A stretch of 64,000 nt of DNA from Alcanivorax sp. (GCF_017794965.1 NZ_CP051240.1:1364001-1428000); one strand, 5' to 3'. Shown: positions 53,801 through 61,533, counted from the stretch's first letter. Notes: a model not told the origin generated them from the sequence alone. Program-made: numbers and translations.

Positions 53801-55362
53801 GCACCTTTGTGAACAACAGCGCCCCGAAAGGTTCTGCGCTGGACTTCAGCGGGCTGGATATCAACGCCAACATCATGAATAGCACCTTCCTCAATAATAC
53901 CGGTGGGTTGGGGTTGGAGCTGGGTGATGCGAGCACGGAAACCCGCATGGGCAATTCGGCCTATTTCAATAGTGGTGCCGCCTGTAGCAGTGGCGCCACC
54001 CTGCTGCTGGACAGTGCGTATAACGCGTATTCCGACATGGCCTGTGAGGCCACCAATGCCAGCACCACGGATCAGGCCTCCACCGGCGCGGCCTCCCTTG
54101 AAACCTCACTGAGCAGTGTGGAAGGGGAAGGCAGCAGCGATGATTACGTGCCTCCTTACCTGGCCATTGCGAATGCGGAGACCGACATGGTGCTGGTGAA
54201 CATGGGCAATGATCAGGCCTCCCTGGTCAGTGGCACGGGAACGCCTCTGGCATGCCGAGCCACCGACTTGCGCGGTGTTGACCGGACCTCTGGTGGTGTG
54301 TGCGATGTGGGTGCGTTCGAGTATCAGCAGATCACTGCGGAAGATGATGAAGGCAATAACCAGAATACGCCGTCACGTCAGGTGCCGGTGGATATTCTGG
54401 ATAATGACCTGCCAAGTGACGGTGGCGAATTTGTACTACTGGATGAAATGGATCCAGGCATGTTTGCACAGGGTTACTTCACTTTCGAGCATGCTGAGCT
54501 CTACGCCGGCTCGGACCCGGAAAAGTATGAGGGTACGGGTGACACCTATTTGCAAGACCCCGACAATAACGACGATTGGACCCTGTTCCGGCTGGATATT
54601 CCCTCTCCTGCGACGCCCTCCGAAGTTTCCATGAAGGGTGCCGAGCTTCGTTTTGTCTGGCTCTACTACAACGAAGAGCGAGACGGCTACGACCTCAAGT
54701 GTGGTGACCCGATCCCCCAGCGAATTATTGACGACAACTCGAGCCTGTTCGAGGACGGCGATATCGCCGATGAGTGTGTCGTACTGTTTACCCCTCCGGC
54801 GCTGCCTGAGTTTGATGACCGTATGTGTGCCAGCACCAGCGAAGATCCGGTGGAGGTGGCATTTCTCTATACCTTCACCGATGACCAGGGTGCCACTTCC
54901 TTGCCGGCCACGGTGGTGATGACACTCAAAGACAAGGCGCCAACCCTGGAAGGGAAATCGGTGGTGAATCAGCCGGGCAAAAAAGTGGTGTTCAAACTGG
55001 AAGTCAGTGATCCGGACGAACCGGATGCCCTGATCGACTGGACCAGTGGACGCTATGACGTCTCCATCGCCAACGAACCCAGTTTCGCGAAGAAGAATGC
55101 CAACGGGGATGTGCTGGGTACCGGTATTGTTATTGATGATGACAATGCGGGTACCGTGACTTATGTGCCAGACAGCAACTTCAACACCTTCAAGGATTCG
55201 TTCACCCTCAAGGTGGAAGATACCCTGTGTGACACCACCTCCCAGCAGGTGCGCTATACCGTCAGCTACGTCAACGAAGAAACTTCTGCCGGTTCCGGCA
55301 GCATGGGCTGGATGCTGCTGGGAACCGTGATGTTACTGCTGCGCCGGCGGTTTGCGGCGTAG
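50872..55362 (+). CDS. Giant CSLREA-motif secreted protein (two-protein fusion)
   Basis: 1496 residues in one frame. Half 1 has a signal peptide (LAGCTLLFAAASHA), a CSLREA motif (FCSIREAIYASN, about 65), right-handed beta-helix-like repeats and, at about 697-723, a GlyGly-CTERM-like end: GSLGGVMM, a hydrophobic stretch, then RRFGRAGR. Directly after comes what looks like a new signal peptide (LLAVAALLVSGQALA, cleavage before Val740), a second CSLREA motif (KCTLREALLNAG), more parallel beta repeats, cadherin-like strands and a true C-terminal GlyGly-CTERM-like tail (GSGSMGWMLLG, then RRRFAA). A GGAG ribosome site precedes the ATG. It is probably an exported surface protein; the role is unknown. 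Confidence 0.85.
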   Translation: MRHPGPWQCLAGCTLLFAAASHATVYEINSTTDPEVTVVAVDNVDESPAAQEWDKDTEWQVTSTPSDGFCSIREAIYASNYRIAVDGCEAGSGSDTLRLVAGKTYQLQHGSLPVGIGEKVVVTSEEVPDPSTTDPDDTKTEYTVTFEPLSNQIALTLQLDAFEEAEDKVRPVITADNQYRVFTIHDRGAISLANLELRDGDATVPDLMDAEVAERELDSNGGLIRAAGTVIVNSNTVLAGGTADQGGAVYMTEGSGIAFRNGGLFEDNVAQQGAVIATSDTFDGNIIGYDFYMANNEATGGADAGVIYLDGGDPGAEAVPEDTSVVPPIPAVPAVPAVRIGVELGNGTITNNIGGAINVVSENYASVLVNMTIAFNDGVALTLAETVFDDPADAETTDHILHTVLVGNDGGACAGAGLDGTAVNAAAAARLLFTITDDSNCPLPEEQTLGTPVTSNPNGAQEDVFLGEGREPCEIGLKGAGVCLPMSADAIGGPYPAFLPNPLPDAVAADPLASPGFASLFDRGNPENSTVDPCESTDNRGNARGGAGGRCDVGAVEFLRAQAQPEEIDMISGQSVLGDVVANDLNDTVIDCRLLDDEIIGDGVCVLGDDACLDQARLDRCLTIIEFPELGAAVPVIDDNGYPKIRYTPSSNFHGVDQIRYKVDKDAFDGGTDLGQDQDEIANFFAEPASGLSESDSIGSLGGVMMAMLLCAGLMRRFGRAGRQLLAVAALLVSGQALAVDITVNSLEDRIPSIPNDGKCTLREALLNAGAAASTDCEYGGNSTDTILLPAGDIQLAGTLIIEGGGVEIIGKGARDEDTSDDDDTLTRILGDGSFRLFEVQPPGPNLGYPSVRFQYLTLEDGYAAGAGDAGSGAVVVTGGTVIFDRVRILNNEAEANGGVAFVRANAGNEKLLTFNRSFVSGNTAGVSGGVMASTAQNGETFRVAIVDSTFEGNTAAVEGGVLDANIRAGEVQISNSTFVNNSAPKGSALDFSGLDINANIMNSTFLNNTGGLGLELGDASTETRMGNSAYFNSGAACSSGATLLLDSAYNAYSDMACEATNASTTDQASTGAASLETSLSSVEGEGSSDDYVPPYLAIANAETDMVLVNMGNDQASLVSGTGTPLACRATDLRGVDRTSGGVCDVGAFEYQQITAEDDEGNNQNTPSRQVPVDILDNDLPSDGGEFVLLDEMDPGMFAQGYFTFEHAELYAGSDPEKYEGTGDTYLQDPDNNDDWTLFRLDIPSPATPSEVSMKGAELRFVWLYYNEERDGYDLKCGDPIPQRIIDDNSSLFEDGDIADECVVLFTPPALPEFDDRMCASTSEDPVEVAFLYTFTDDQGATSLPATVVMTLKDKAPTLEGKSVVNQPGKKVVFKLEVSDPDEPDALIDWTSGRYDVSIANEPSFAKKNANGDVLGTGIVIDDDNAGTVTYVPDSNFNTFKDSFTLKVEDTLCDTTSQQVRYTVSYVNEETSAGSGSMGWMLLGTVMLLLRRRFAA

Positions 55363-55623
55363 CAGGGTGCGTTTGGCCAGTTCCCACACCAGGGCGCCCG
55401 CCACCATGCTGATCAGCAGCAACAGTAATTTGGGGATGTCCACCAGGGTCCAGAACAGGATGTCGATACTGGTGGGCTCCAGATTCTGCATCACGATAAC
55501 CACCAACAGAATCAGCCCCAGGATCTGAAGGGCTCCCAGCGGATGGCTGATCAGCCACTGGCCGGATTTTTTGCTGCCACGCGCCAGTGCAGACGGTTTC
55601 TTGACGCTGTTTTCCTGTTCCAT
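55333..55623 (-). CDS. LapA-like DUF1049 membrane protein
   Basis: 96 residues. Two hydrophobic segments (ALQILGLILLVVIVMQNLEP and LLLLLISMVAGALVWELAKR) give the LapA/DUF1049 pattern. E. coli LapA works with LapB in lipopolysaccharide assembly control, but no lapB is adjacent, so the role is uncertain. Its 3' end overlaps the last 30 bases of the giant CSLREA gene. Confidence 0.75.
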   Translation of the reverse strand: MEQENSVKKPSALARGSKKSGQWLISHPLGALQILGLILLVVIVMQNLEPTSIDILFWTLVDIPKLLLLLISMVAGALVWELAKRTLLRRKPPAQQ

Positions 55624-55737
55624 ATCGCGCTCTCCCTGTTGTCGCGTTGCCGTGCTCTTATCATTCTCACCTTAGTCTAACTCGTCGTGCTACTGCCAGC
55701 CCTCTATACTGTGTGGATTAACGAGAGGGAGGTGTGA

Positions 55738-57135
55738 ATGGACATCAGTGCCGGTTGGGATCTTGTGGTGATTGGGAGCGGCCCGGCAGGGGAGGCGGCG
55801 GCCATGCAGGCAGCCAAGAAGGACCTGCGGGTAGCCATTGTGGAAGATCAGCGAGCCATGGGCGGTAACTGCACCCACTGGGGCACCATTCCTTCCAAGG
55901 CGCTGCGCCATCAGGTGCGGCAGGTGATTCGAACCCAGCGCAATCCTTTACTGCGCGGTATCATCAACCCCCGGGATGTGCGCTGGCAGGATCTGATTAC
56001 CCGAACCCAGGAAGTGATTGATTCCCAGGTACAGGTGCGCACCGACTTTTACATCCGCAACCGGGTGACCATCTTTGCCGGCCGAGGGCGTATCGCCAAC
56101 CCCCATGAAGTTCAGGTAGACGACACGGAAGGGCGTACACATCTTCTGGAAACAAAGCATATCCTGATTGCCACCGGCTCTCGGCCATATCATCCGGCGG
56201 ATGTGGATTTCGATCATCCCCGTGTTTATGACTCCGACACTATCCTCACCATGAACCACACCCCCCGTCATATCATTATCTATGGCGCCGGTGTGATCGG
56301 TTCCGAATACGCCTGCATCTTTACCGGCCTGGGTATTCGCGTGGATCTGGTCAACTCCCGTGATCATCTGATGGACTTTCTGGATACGGAAATTTCCGAT
56401 GCGCTCAGCTATCACCTGCGTGACCAGGGCTGCACTATCCGCCAGGGGGAAGAATACAAGAGAGTGAGTGCAGACGACGACGGGGTGACGCTGGAGCTCA
56501 AGTCTGGCAAGAAGCTGCGCGCCGATGCCCTGTTGTGGTGTAACGGTCGCTCCGGGAACACCACCAACATGGGGCTGGAAATGGTTGGCCTGGAGCCAAA
56601 TGGCCGGGGCCAGCTTGCTGTCAATGAGCGTTACCAGACCGAAGTAGAAAATATCTATGCGGTGGGCGATGTGGTGGGCTGGCCGTCACTGGCCAGCGCC
56701 TCCTACGATCAGGGTCGCTTCTGCGCGGCGGCCATTGCTGGCGACGAGATCAAGCAAGTGAAAGATGTGCCCACGGGCATCTACACCATTCCCGGCATCA
56801 GTAGCGTGGGGCAGAGTGAACAGGAACTTACCGAAGCAAAAGTTCCTTATGAGGTCGGACAGGCCTTCTTCCGCAATCTGGCCCGGGCACAGATTACCGG
56901 TGAGCGGGTAGGGATGCTGAAAATCCTGTTCCACCGCGATACCCTGGCTATCCTCGGTATCCACTGTTTTGGTTACCAGGCCATGGAAATCGTCCATGTC
57001 GGCCAGGCCATCATGCGCCAGCCCGGCGAGCAGAACACCCTGGAATACTTCATCGACACCACCTTCAACTACCCGACCATGGCGGAGGCGTATCGGGTGG
57101 CGGCGATCAATGGGATCAACAGAATCAAGAGATAA
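55738..57135 (+). CDS. sthA: Si-specific NAD(P)(+) transhydrogenase
   Basis: 465 residues, a soluble pyridine nucleotide-disulfide oxidoreductase family member. The FAD loop is VVIGSGPAGEAAAMQA. The motif GGNCTHWGTIPSKALRH has only one of the two redox cysteines, the hallmark of SthA versus lipoamide dehydrogenase. The NAD loop is IIYGAGVIGSEYACIF and the dimerisation domain runs from about 340. It balances NADPH and NADH. GAGGGAGG lies upstream of the ATG. A heptad array begins right at its stop codon. Confidence 0.94.
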   Translation: MDISAGWDLVVIGSGPAGEAAAMQAAKKDLRVAIVEDQRAMGGNCTHWGTIPSKALRHQVRQVIRTQRNPLLRGIINPRDVRWQDLITRTQEVIDSQVQVRTDFYIRNRVTIFAGRGRIANPHEVQVDDTEGRTHLLETKHILIATGSRPYHPADVDFDHPRVYDSDTILTMNHTPRHIIIYGAGVIGSEYACIFTGLGIRVDLVNSRDHLMDFLDTEISDALSYHLRDQGCTIRQGEEYKRVSADDDGVTLELKSGKKLRADALLWCNGRSGNTTNMGLEMVGLEPNGRGQLAVNERYQTEVENIYAVGDVVGWPSLASASYDQGRFCAAAIAGDEIKQVKDVPTGIYTIPGISSVGQSEQELTEAKVPYEVGQAFFRNLARAQITGERVGMLKILFHRDTLAILGIHCFGYQAMEIVHVGQAIMRQPGEQNTLEYFIDTTFNYPTMAEAYRVAAINGINRIKR

Positions 57136-57163
57136 TGAATAGTTAATAATGAATAATTAATAG
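57136..57163. repeat. Heptad array I (TKAATAR class, 4 units)
   Basis: Units TGAATAG, TTAATAA, TGAATAA and TTAATAG begin on the base after the sthA TAA. It faces array I' at 57265-57292. Confidence 0.8.
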
Positions 57164-57189
57164 CTGCGCGAGAGCGCCTTGCTTTGATC

Positions 57190-57240
57190 TGAAACGCATG
57201 AGGCCGCGCCCGTAGGATGGGCGCGGCCTCATGCGTTTCA
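57190..57240. terminator. 22-bp perfect hairpin between sthA and smr
   Basis: Arms 57190-57211 and 57219-57240 are perfectly complementary over 22 bp with the loop GTAGGAT. The arms are GC-rich in the loop-proximal part. It lies midway between arrays I and I' and could stop transcription from both sides, though T tracts are poor. Confidence 0.75.
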
Positions 57241-57264
57241 AGACCCTAATTCGCTTATCGCGAA

Positions 57265-57292
57265 TTATTCATTATTAACTATTCATTATTAA
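57265..57292. repeat. Heptad array I' (inverted mate, 4 units)
   Basis: Units TTATTCA, TTATTAA, CTATTCA and TTATTAA, ending at the base before the smr stop codon (minus strand). Confidence 0.8.
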
Positions 57293-57886
57293 TTAGCGGT
57301 TATTTTTCCCCGCCTCCATAAAAAACTCCCGATTCCGCTGCCTCGCCTGACTGTTCTTGCGGATCAGTACATAGGTGGCGCCGGTGCCGCCGCGGTTGGC
57401 GGGGGCGGTGTGGTAGGCGAGGACCAGGTGGCTCTCGTGCAGCCAGTGCATCACGTAGCTCTTGAGGAAGCCGGGGCGTTCGCTGTGCAGGCCCTTGCCG
57501 TGGCTGATCAGTACCGCTCGCAGGCTGTTCTCGTGGGCACGGGTGAGGAACTGGTGCACAAGGTTGCGAGCATCCATCAGGCGCACGCGGTGTAGATCGA
57601 GCACGTCCTGGGCTTCGTATTTGCCGAGCCGGAGTTTGCGATACACCCCTTCCTGCACACCGTTTTTCTTAACGCCTATGATGTCGAGTGGGGCGATAGG
57701 TTCTACCTGTTCCGGGACCGTCAGCGGGTTGCTGTCGCGCTTGTCATCCACGGCAGCGGCGCGGCGCAATTGCTCGCGAATACTGTCTTTGCGGGGGGCG
57801 CGACCGGTTTCAACGCGTCCATCCTGCTTGATGGGAGTCACATCCGCCATTTCACGTCGGAAAAGATCATCATCATTGCTGGCCAT
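57293..57886 (-). CDS. Smr domain endonuclease-like protein
   Basis: 197 residues. A charged N-terminal region (1-95) is followed by a C-terminal Smr domain: VLDLHRVRLMDARNLVHQFL, the signature SHGKGLHS, then LKSYVMHWLHESHLVLAYHTA and GGTGATYVLIR. Stand-alone Smr proteins (SmrA/SmrB class, YfcN-like) are nucleases; SmrB acts on mRNA at collided ribosomes. Which one this is cannot be told. ATG 57886 has GGAG seven bases upstream. Confidence 0.87.
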   Translation of the reverse strand: MASNDDDLFRREMADVTPIKQDGRVETGRAPRKDSIREQLRRAAAVDDKRDSNPLTVPEQVEPIAPLDIIGVKKNGVQEGVYRKLRLGKYEAQDVLDLHRVRLMDARNLVHQFLTRAHENSLRAVLISHGKGLHSERPGFLKSYVMHWLHESHLVLAYHTAPANRGGTGATYVLIRKNSQARQRNREFFMEAGKNNR

Positions 57887-57989
57887 GGAACTGCTCCACA
57901 AAACTACATTCCGAAACGATTACTCTTCTTGCATGGTACAGAAGGCGGGAGGAAACTGGCAGTTGAACCGGCATGAAAGAGGACTCGTT

Positions 57990-58313
57990 ATGGAACGTCG
58001 TCGTTTTCGAAGGCCCCGGTTACGCCTGAACGTGAAGGCCTGCATCGGTAGTCAGCCTATTGGTCATGTTCTCAATCTCACCGACGAAGGCATCTGCCTG
58101 ACCGGTCGGGGAGTGCCTCCCTCCCAGATGCAATCCTTGCGTCTGGATCTTCCCATACCCTTGTATGGCCAGCGTGAAGTGGCAGTGATGGCCACGCCTT
58201 GTTGGCACGATTATCTGCCCAATGGTCACTGGCGGGGCGGCTTTCATCTGGACGTGGATGATCACGCCGCCTCCATTCTTACCACCCTGGCGGGGCGCTA
58301 CGGCGATACCTGA
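57990..58313 (+). CDS. PilZ domain-containing protein
   Basis: 107 residues with a single PilZ domain. The c-di-GMP loop is MERRRFRRPRLRLNVKA (RxxxR-type arginines), followed by the second motif LNLTDEGICLTG in place of the usual D/NxSxxG, and GGFHLDV. It is probably a small c-di-GMP effector; binding is plausible, but the second motif is slightly atypical. GAGGA at 57979 supports the start. It is divergent from smr. Confidence 0.8.
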   Translation: MERRRFRRPRLRLNVKACIGSQPIGHVLNLTDEGICLTGRGVPPSQMQSLRLDLPIPLYGQREVAVMATPCWHDYLPNGHWRGGFHLDVDDHAASILTTLAGRYGDT

Positions 58314-58505
58314 ATGCTGGCCCGGTAAAACGTTCATCGCGGAGTGTCAGGCGAGGCGTGGTGTCGAACAGCAACGGACCAGGTGTTGCTGCAGGTTGCC
58401 TGCTACGGCTGCAGGTCGGCACAGTGAAAGACAAAAAGGCCCATGCACCGAAAGCCGGGGAGACAGGCTTTCGGCGAGGTGAAAGCGGGTAATACCGTTC
58501 AGGGT
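58314..58505. other. Intergenic region after the PilZ gene
   Basis: No gene is seen. A 9-bp hairpin CCGAAAGCC / GGCTTTCGG lies at 58448-58474 and the core of the dispersed repeat (TTCATCGCGG) at about 58332. Confidence 0.45.
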
Positions 58506-58664
58506 TCAGGAAAAACGTGAATCCCGGGATTCACGGTTCCCGTTGTTTTCATCACCGTGATGACGTTGCCGTTTGGCTTCACGTTTGCGACGTTCCCGGT
58601 CGGCGCGCTTGTGTTCTTCTTCCCACTCTTCCGGTTCATAGTCATCAAAGTGTCGACGACCCAT
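58506..58664 (-). CDS. Small highly charged hypothetical protein, 52 residues
   Basis: An ATG-initiated frame of 53 codons on the minus strand. The product begins MGRRHFDDYEPEEWEEE and continues with alternating basic and acidic residues (HKRADRERRKREAKRQR), ending in a polar tail. It has the look of an intrinsically disordered or nucleic-acid-associated protein; I know no family. A weak ribosome site is present. It sits between the PilZ gene and a long repeat-bearing gap. Confidence 0.5.
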   Translation of the reverse strand: MGRRHFDDYEPEEWEEEHKRADRERRKREAKRQRHHGDENNGNRESRDSRFS

Positions 58665-59315
58665 GGTGCTGCTCACTGTCCGCTGTTAATAGAAGGGACA
58701 CTGTCGGTCGCCCTCAGAGGCGCTCGAGACAACGTCTTAAGCGATATATAGCACTAAAGCGGATGCGGGAGAAGTGCCCGGAACGGCATTTGTTGCCGTT
58801 CCGGATAACTGGCTTCCCGTGGACTGTCGCCGGGGTGCGGAAATGGGGCGGGGCAGTTCATTGTTGTCCTGTAGCTTGTATCTACTTGACGAGGCTCTGC
58901 AGGGCTGATCATTTCGGCAGAGTCTTTCGTGATATGAAGGCATGCATTGGCGACGAGCCAATTTCCACCCAGCTTCTGCAGGTTCTTTCTGGCCAGGATC
59001 TTCCTTCCAGGGAGCGAAGTGAGCTACGCGATGGACCGTAGGGAGGGGCTCTGGTCGTAGCCAGACAAGGGCAAAGATGCGAGTGAAGAGTTTCGAAAGG
59101 CCAAACAGGGCGGGTCGAAGGGTTTGCGGGGGCGAAACTCGCGTCGCGTGGCTTGTAACCGTCTTTTTCTCGCCAGGGCTCGGATCGCTTGCAGGCAAGC
59201 TCCCACAAAGGAAGAGGCTCATACCCCGGAAAATATGGGAAGCAGTGCGGGGCAGCTTGCCTTGGCTGGCGATTTTCACTGCCCCGTGACTGGGTCTCTG
59301 CCTTACCTGTGCCCC
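58665..59315. other. Intergenic region (651 bases) with a REP-like half
   Basis: No convincing gene. It contains a REP-like half element at 59184-59207 and an AT-rich box (ATATATAG) near 58743. Short reverse-strand frames are Arg/Pro-rich and lack ribosome sites. Confidence 0.5.
59184..59207. repeat. REP-like half element
   Basis: 24 bases identical, inverted, to 36897-36920 more than 22 kb away. The end reads GCTCCCACA. Confidence 0.7.
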
Positions 59316-60074
59316 TTAGCGGGCGTAGGTTCGTTCCAGATAATCCAGAATGACAGAGGATTCAAACATTTCGGTACCGGTGTTGGGATCTACCAGATAG
59401 GGCACCGCAATCCTGCCGGCGCGGTCCATCAGGTCCACCCGGTTGCGCTGGCTGGGTGCGTAATCCGGTACCAGTTGTTTGCGCAGGGGGGGGAGTACCC
59501 AATCCTGCCACTGGTCCCGGCCACACTGGCGCAGGATGTAGGGTATCTGCAGTTCGGTCAGGCGCTCACGCACCAGCCGGGCAAACGGACTGGCTTCAAA
59601 GGAATACAGTTCCAGCGGCTGCTCTGGTGGCAGCGAGTTATCGCAGTAGACGCCACGGCGGGCCCGGGGCAGGGAGGCCGCCACGGATGCTGCCGTGCGC
59701 AGGCTGCGAACCAGCCAGCGTTTCGGGGCCGGCCGACCGCCGTATTCCTGATACAGGTATTCGATGATGTCCGCCGACTCGTAAAGTTCAGCACCGGTGT
59801 TGGGGTCCATCAGGTAGGGAAACTGCTGCTTGCCACCCAGACGCTCCACCAGCGGACGATAGCGGTCGCCGTCCTTGGGGCAGGGAAAGATCAGCGCATC
59901 CAGGTCCAGATCGGTGAGGGCTTCACGGACCAGACGGCAGAACGGGCACCCTTCCATGTCATAGAGTTCAAGCGGTTCTTCCGGTTGACGGACATGCCCG
60001 GCGGTACCAATACCCCGGCCCTGTTGAAGGGCAGACGAGGCCAATGACTGTAAAACATCCAGAGTATGGGACAT
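59316..60074 (-). CDS. Tandem glutathione S-transferase N-terminal domain protein
   Basis: 252 residues with two thioredoxin-fold GST-N domains. Domain 1 (about 33-115) has a glutaredoxin-like CPFC (EGCPFCRLVREAL) and FPYLMDPNTGAELYESADIIEYL. Domain 2 (about 155-250) repeats the layout, but its motif reads SPFA, so both Cys are lost. It resembles the paired GST-N proteins of bacteria and plants with unknown substrate. AAGGAG lies seven bases before the ATG. Confidence 0.82.
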   Translation of the reverse strand: MSHTLDVLQSLASSALQQGRGIGTAGHVRQPEEPLELYDMEGCPFCRLVREALTDLDLDALIFPCPKDGDRYRPLVERLGGKQQFPYLMDPNTGAELYESADIIEYLYQEYGGRPAPKRWLVRSLRTAASVAASLPRARRGVYCDNSLPPEQPLELYSFEASPFARLVRERLTELQIPYILRQCGRDQWQDWVLPPLRKQLVPDYAPSQRNRVDLMDRAGRIAVPYLVDPNTGTEMFESSVILDYLERTYAR

Positions 60075-60321
60075 CAACTATCTCCTTGAGCGAATGGCAA
60101 GCACCATAGCAGGTCAACATCACCGCGCAATGACTGTACAGACTGGGCGAAAGTGTTTGCCCTTTCCGCTCAACCCCCCTGTTAACTCATGTCATTGAGT
60201 GACGGGACGCTGGCAGGCACTCTTACCGTCTTTCCATCGTGGGTAGATTGCCTGTTATCGCACTGCCCTCATAACCCGTCAGCACAACGCTGACATCTGC
60301 CTGAGGCAAGAGGAAGGTTCC
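60075..60321. promoter_or_regulatory. Divergent control region of the beta-oxidation pair
   Basis: 247 bases between the divergent GST-domain gene and the thiolase gene. A short palindrome CTGTACAG lies at about 60135 and a hairpin GTCAGC-ACAAC-GCTGAC in the leader near 60277. No FadR or PsrA site could be assigned with confidence. Confidence 0.35.
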
Positions 60322-61533
60322 ATGACCGAAGCCTATATTTACGACGCGATTCGTACGCCCCGAGGCCGGGGCAAGAAAGACGGCTCGCTGCATACCGTGA
60401 AGCCGATTTCCCTGGTGGTTGGCCTGATTAATGAACTCAAGGCCCGCTTCCCGAACATGGACCCGGCGATGATCGACGACATCGTCATGGGCATCGTGTC
60501 CCCGCTGGGTGATCAGGGTGGTGTACTGCCCAAGATTGCTGCACTGGCTGCCGGTCTGCCGGAAACCGTTTCCGGTCTGCAGATCAACCGTTTCTGCGCA
60601 TCTGGTCTGGAAGCGGTCAATCTGGGTGCCATGAAAGTACGTTCCGGTTTTGAAGACCTGGTACTGGCTGGTGGTGTGGAGGTCATGAGCCGTGTTCCCA
60701 TGGGCTCTGACGGTACCCCCTGGGCGCTGGATCCGGAAACCAACTACGACACCGGCTTTATCCCGCAGGGCATCGGTGCTGACCTGATTGCCACCGTGGA
60801 AGGCTTCACCCGCAAGGACGTTGACGAGTACGCAGCCAACTCCCAGGCCCGTGCAGCTGAAGCCTGGGACAAGGGCTACTTCGCCAAGTCCGTTGTGCCG
60901 GTTAAAGACATGAACGGCTTGGTGGTTCTGGACCGTGACGAGCACGTCCGCAAGGGCACCACTGCTGAAGCACTGGGCAACCTGAACCCGTCCTTCGCCA
61001 TGATGGGCGAGATGGGCGGTTTCGATGCTGTGGCCCTGCAGAAGTACCACTGGCTGGAAGAGATCAACCACGTTCATACCCCGGGTAACTCCTCCGGTAT
61101 CGTGGATGGCGCCACCCTGCTGCTGATGGGTAACAAGGACGCCGGTGACAAGATCGGTGCCAAGCCCCGCGGCCGTATCGTTGCTACCGCAGTGAGCGGT
61201 GCTGATCCCACCATCATGCTGACCGGCCCGGCGCCGGCTGCCCGCAAGGCCCTGGCCAAGGCCGGCATGACCGCCGACCAGATCGACCTGTGGGAAATCA
61301 ACGAAGCCTTCGCGTCCGTTGCCATGCGTTTCATGAAGGACATGGAGATCAGCTACGACATCACCAACGTGAACGGTGGTGCCATCGCCATGGGTCACCC
61401 GCTGGGTGCTACCGGTGCCATGATCGTCGGCACCGTGCTCGACGAACTGGAGCGTCGCGACCAGAAATTCGGCCTCTGTACCCTGTGTGTGGGTGCAGGT
61501 ATGGGTATCGCCACCATTGTTGAGCGCCTGTAA
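60322..61533 (+). CDS. Acetyl-CoA C-acyltransferase (thiolase)
   Basis: 403 residues of the thiolase family. The active-site nucleophile is Cys92 in RFCASGLEA, His359 lies in GGAIAMGHPLGATG, and the proton-transfer Cys389 is in CVGAGMG. It cleaves 3-ketoacyl-CoA to acetyl-CoA and a shortened acyl-CoA (FadA/FadI role). AGGAAGG precedes the ATG. It is followed after 27 bases by the multifunctional subunit gene, an operon order that is the reverse of E. coli fadBA. Confidence 0.93.
   Translation: MTEAYIYDAIRTPRGRGKKDGSLHTVKPISLVVGLINELKARFPNMDPAMIDDIVMGIVSPLGDQGGVLPKIAALAAGLPETVSGLQINRFCASGLEAVNLGAMKVRSGFEDLVLAGGVEVMSRVPMGSDGTPWALDPETNYDTGFIPQGIGADLIATVEGFTRKDVDEYAANSQARAAEAWDKGYFAKSVVPVKDMNGLVVLDRDEHVRKGTTAEALGNLNPSFAMMGEMGGFDAVALQKYHWLEEINHVHTPGNSSGIVDGATLLLMGNKDAGDKIGAKPRGRIVATAVSGADPTIMLTGPAPAARKALAKAGMTADQIDLWEINEAFASVAMRFMKDMEISYDITNVNGGAIAMGHPLGATGAMIVGTVLDELERRDQKFGLCTLCVGAGMGIATIVERL

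Noticed and set aside
5201..57292. CRISPR interpretation of the short repeats
   Set aside because: Units are 7 bp with no spacers and no cas genes are present.
60133..60142. CTGTACAG palindrome before the thiolase gene as an SOS or FadR site
   Set aside because: It lacks the 8-base spacer of LexA and does not fit FadR or PsrA patterns; an 8-bp palindrome is expected by chance.
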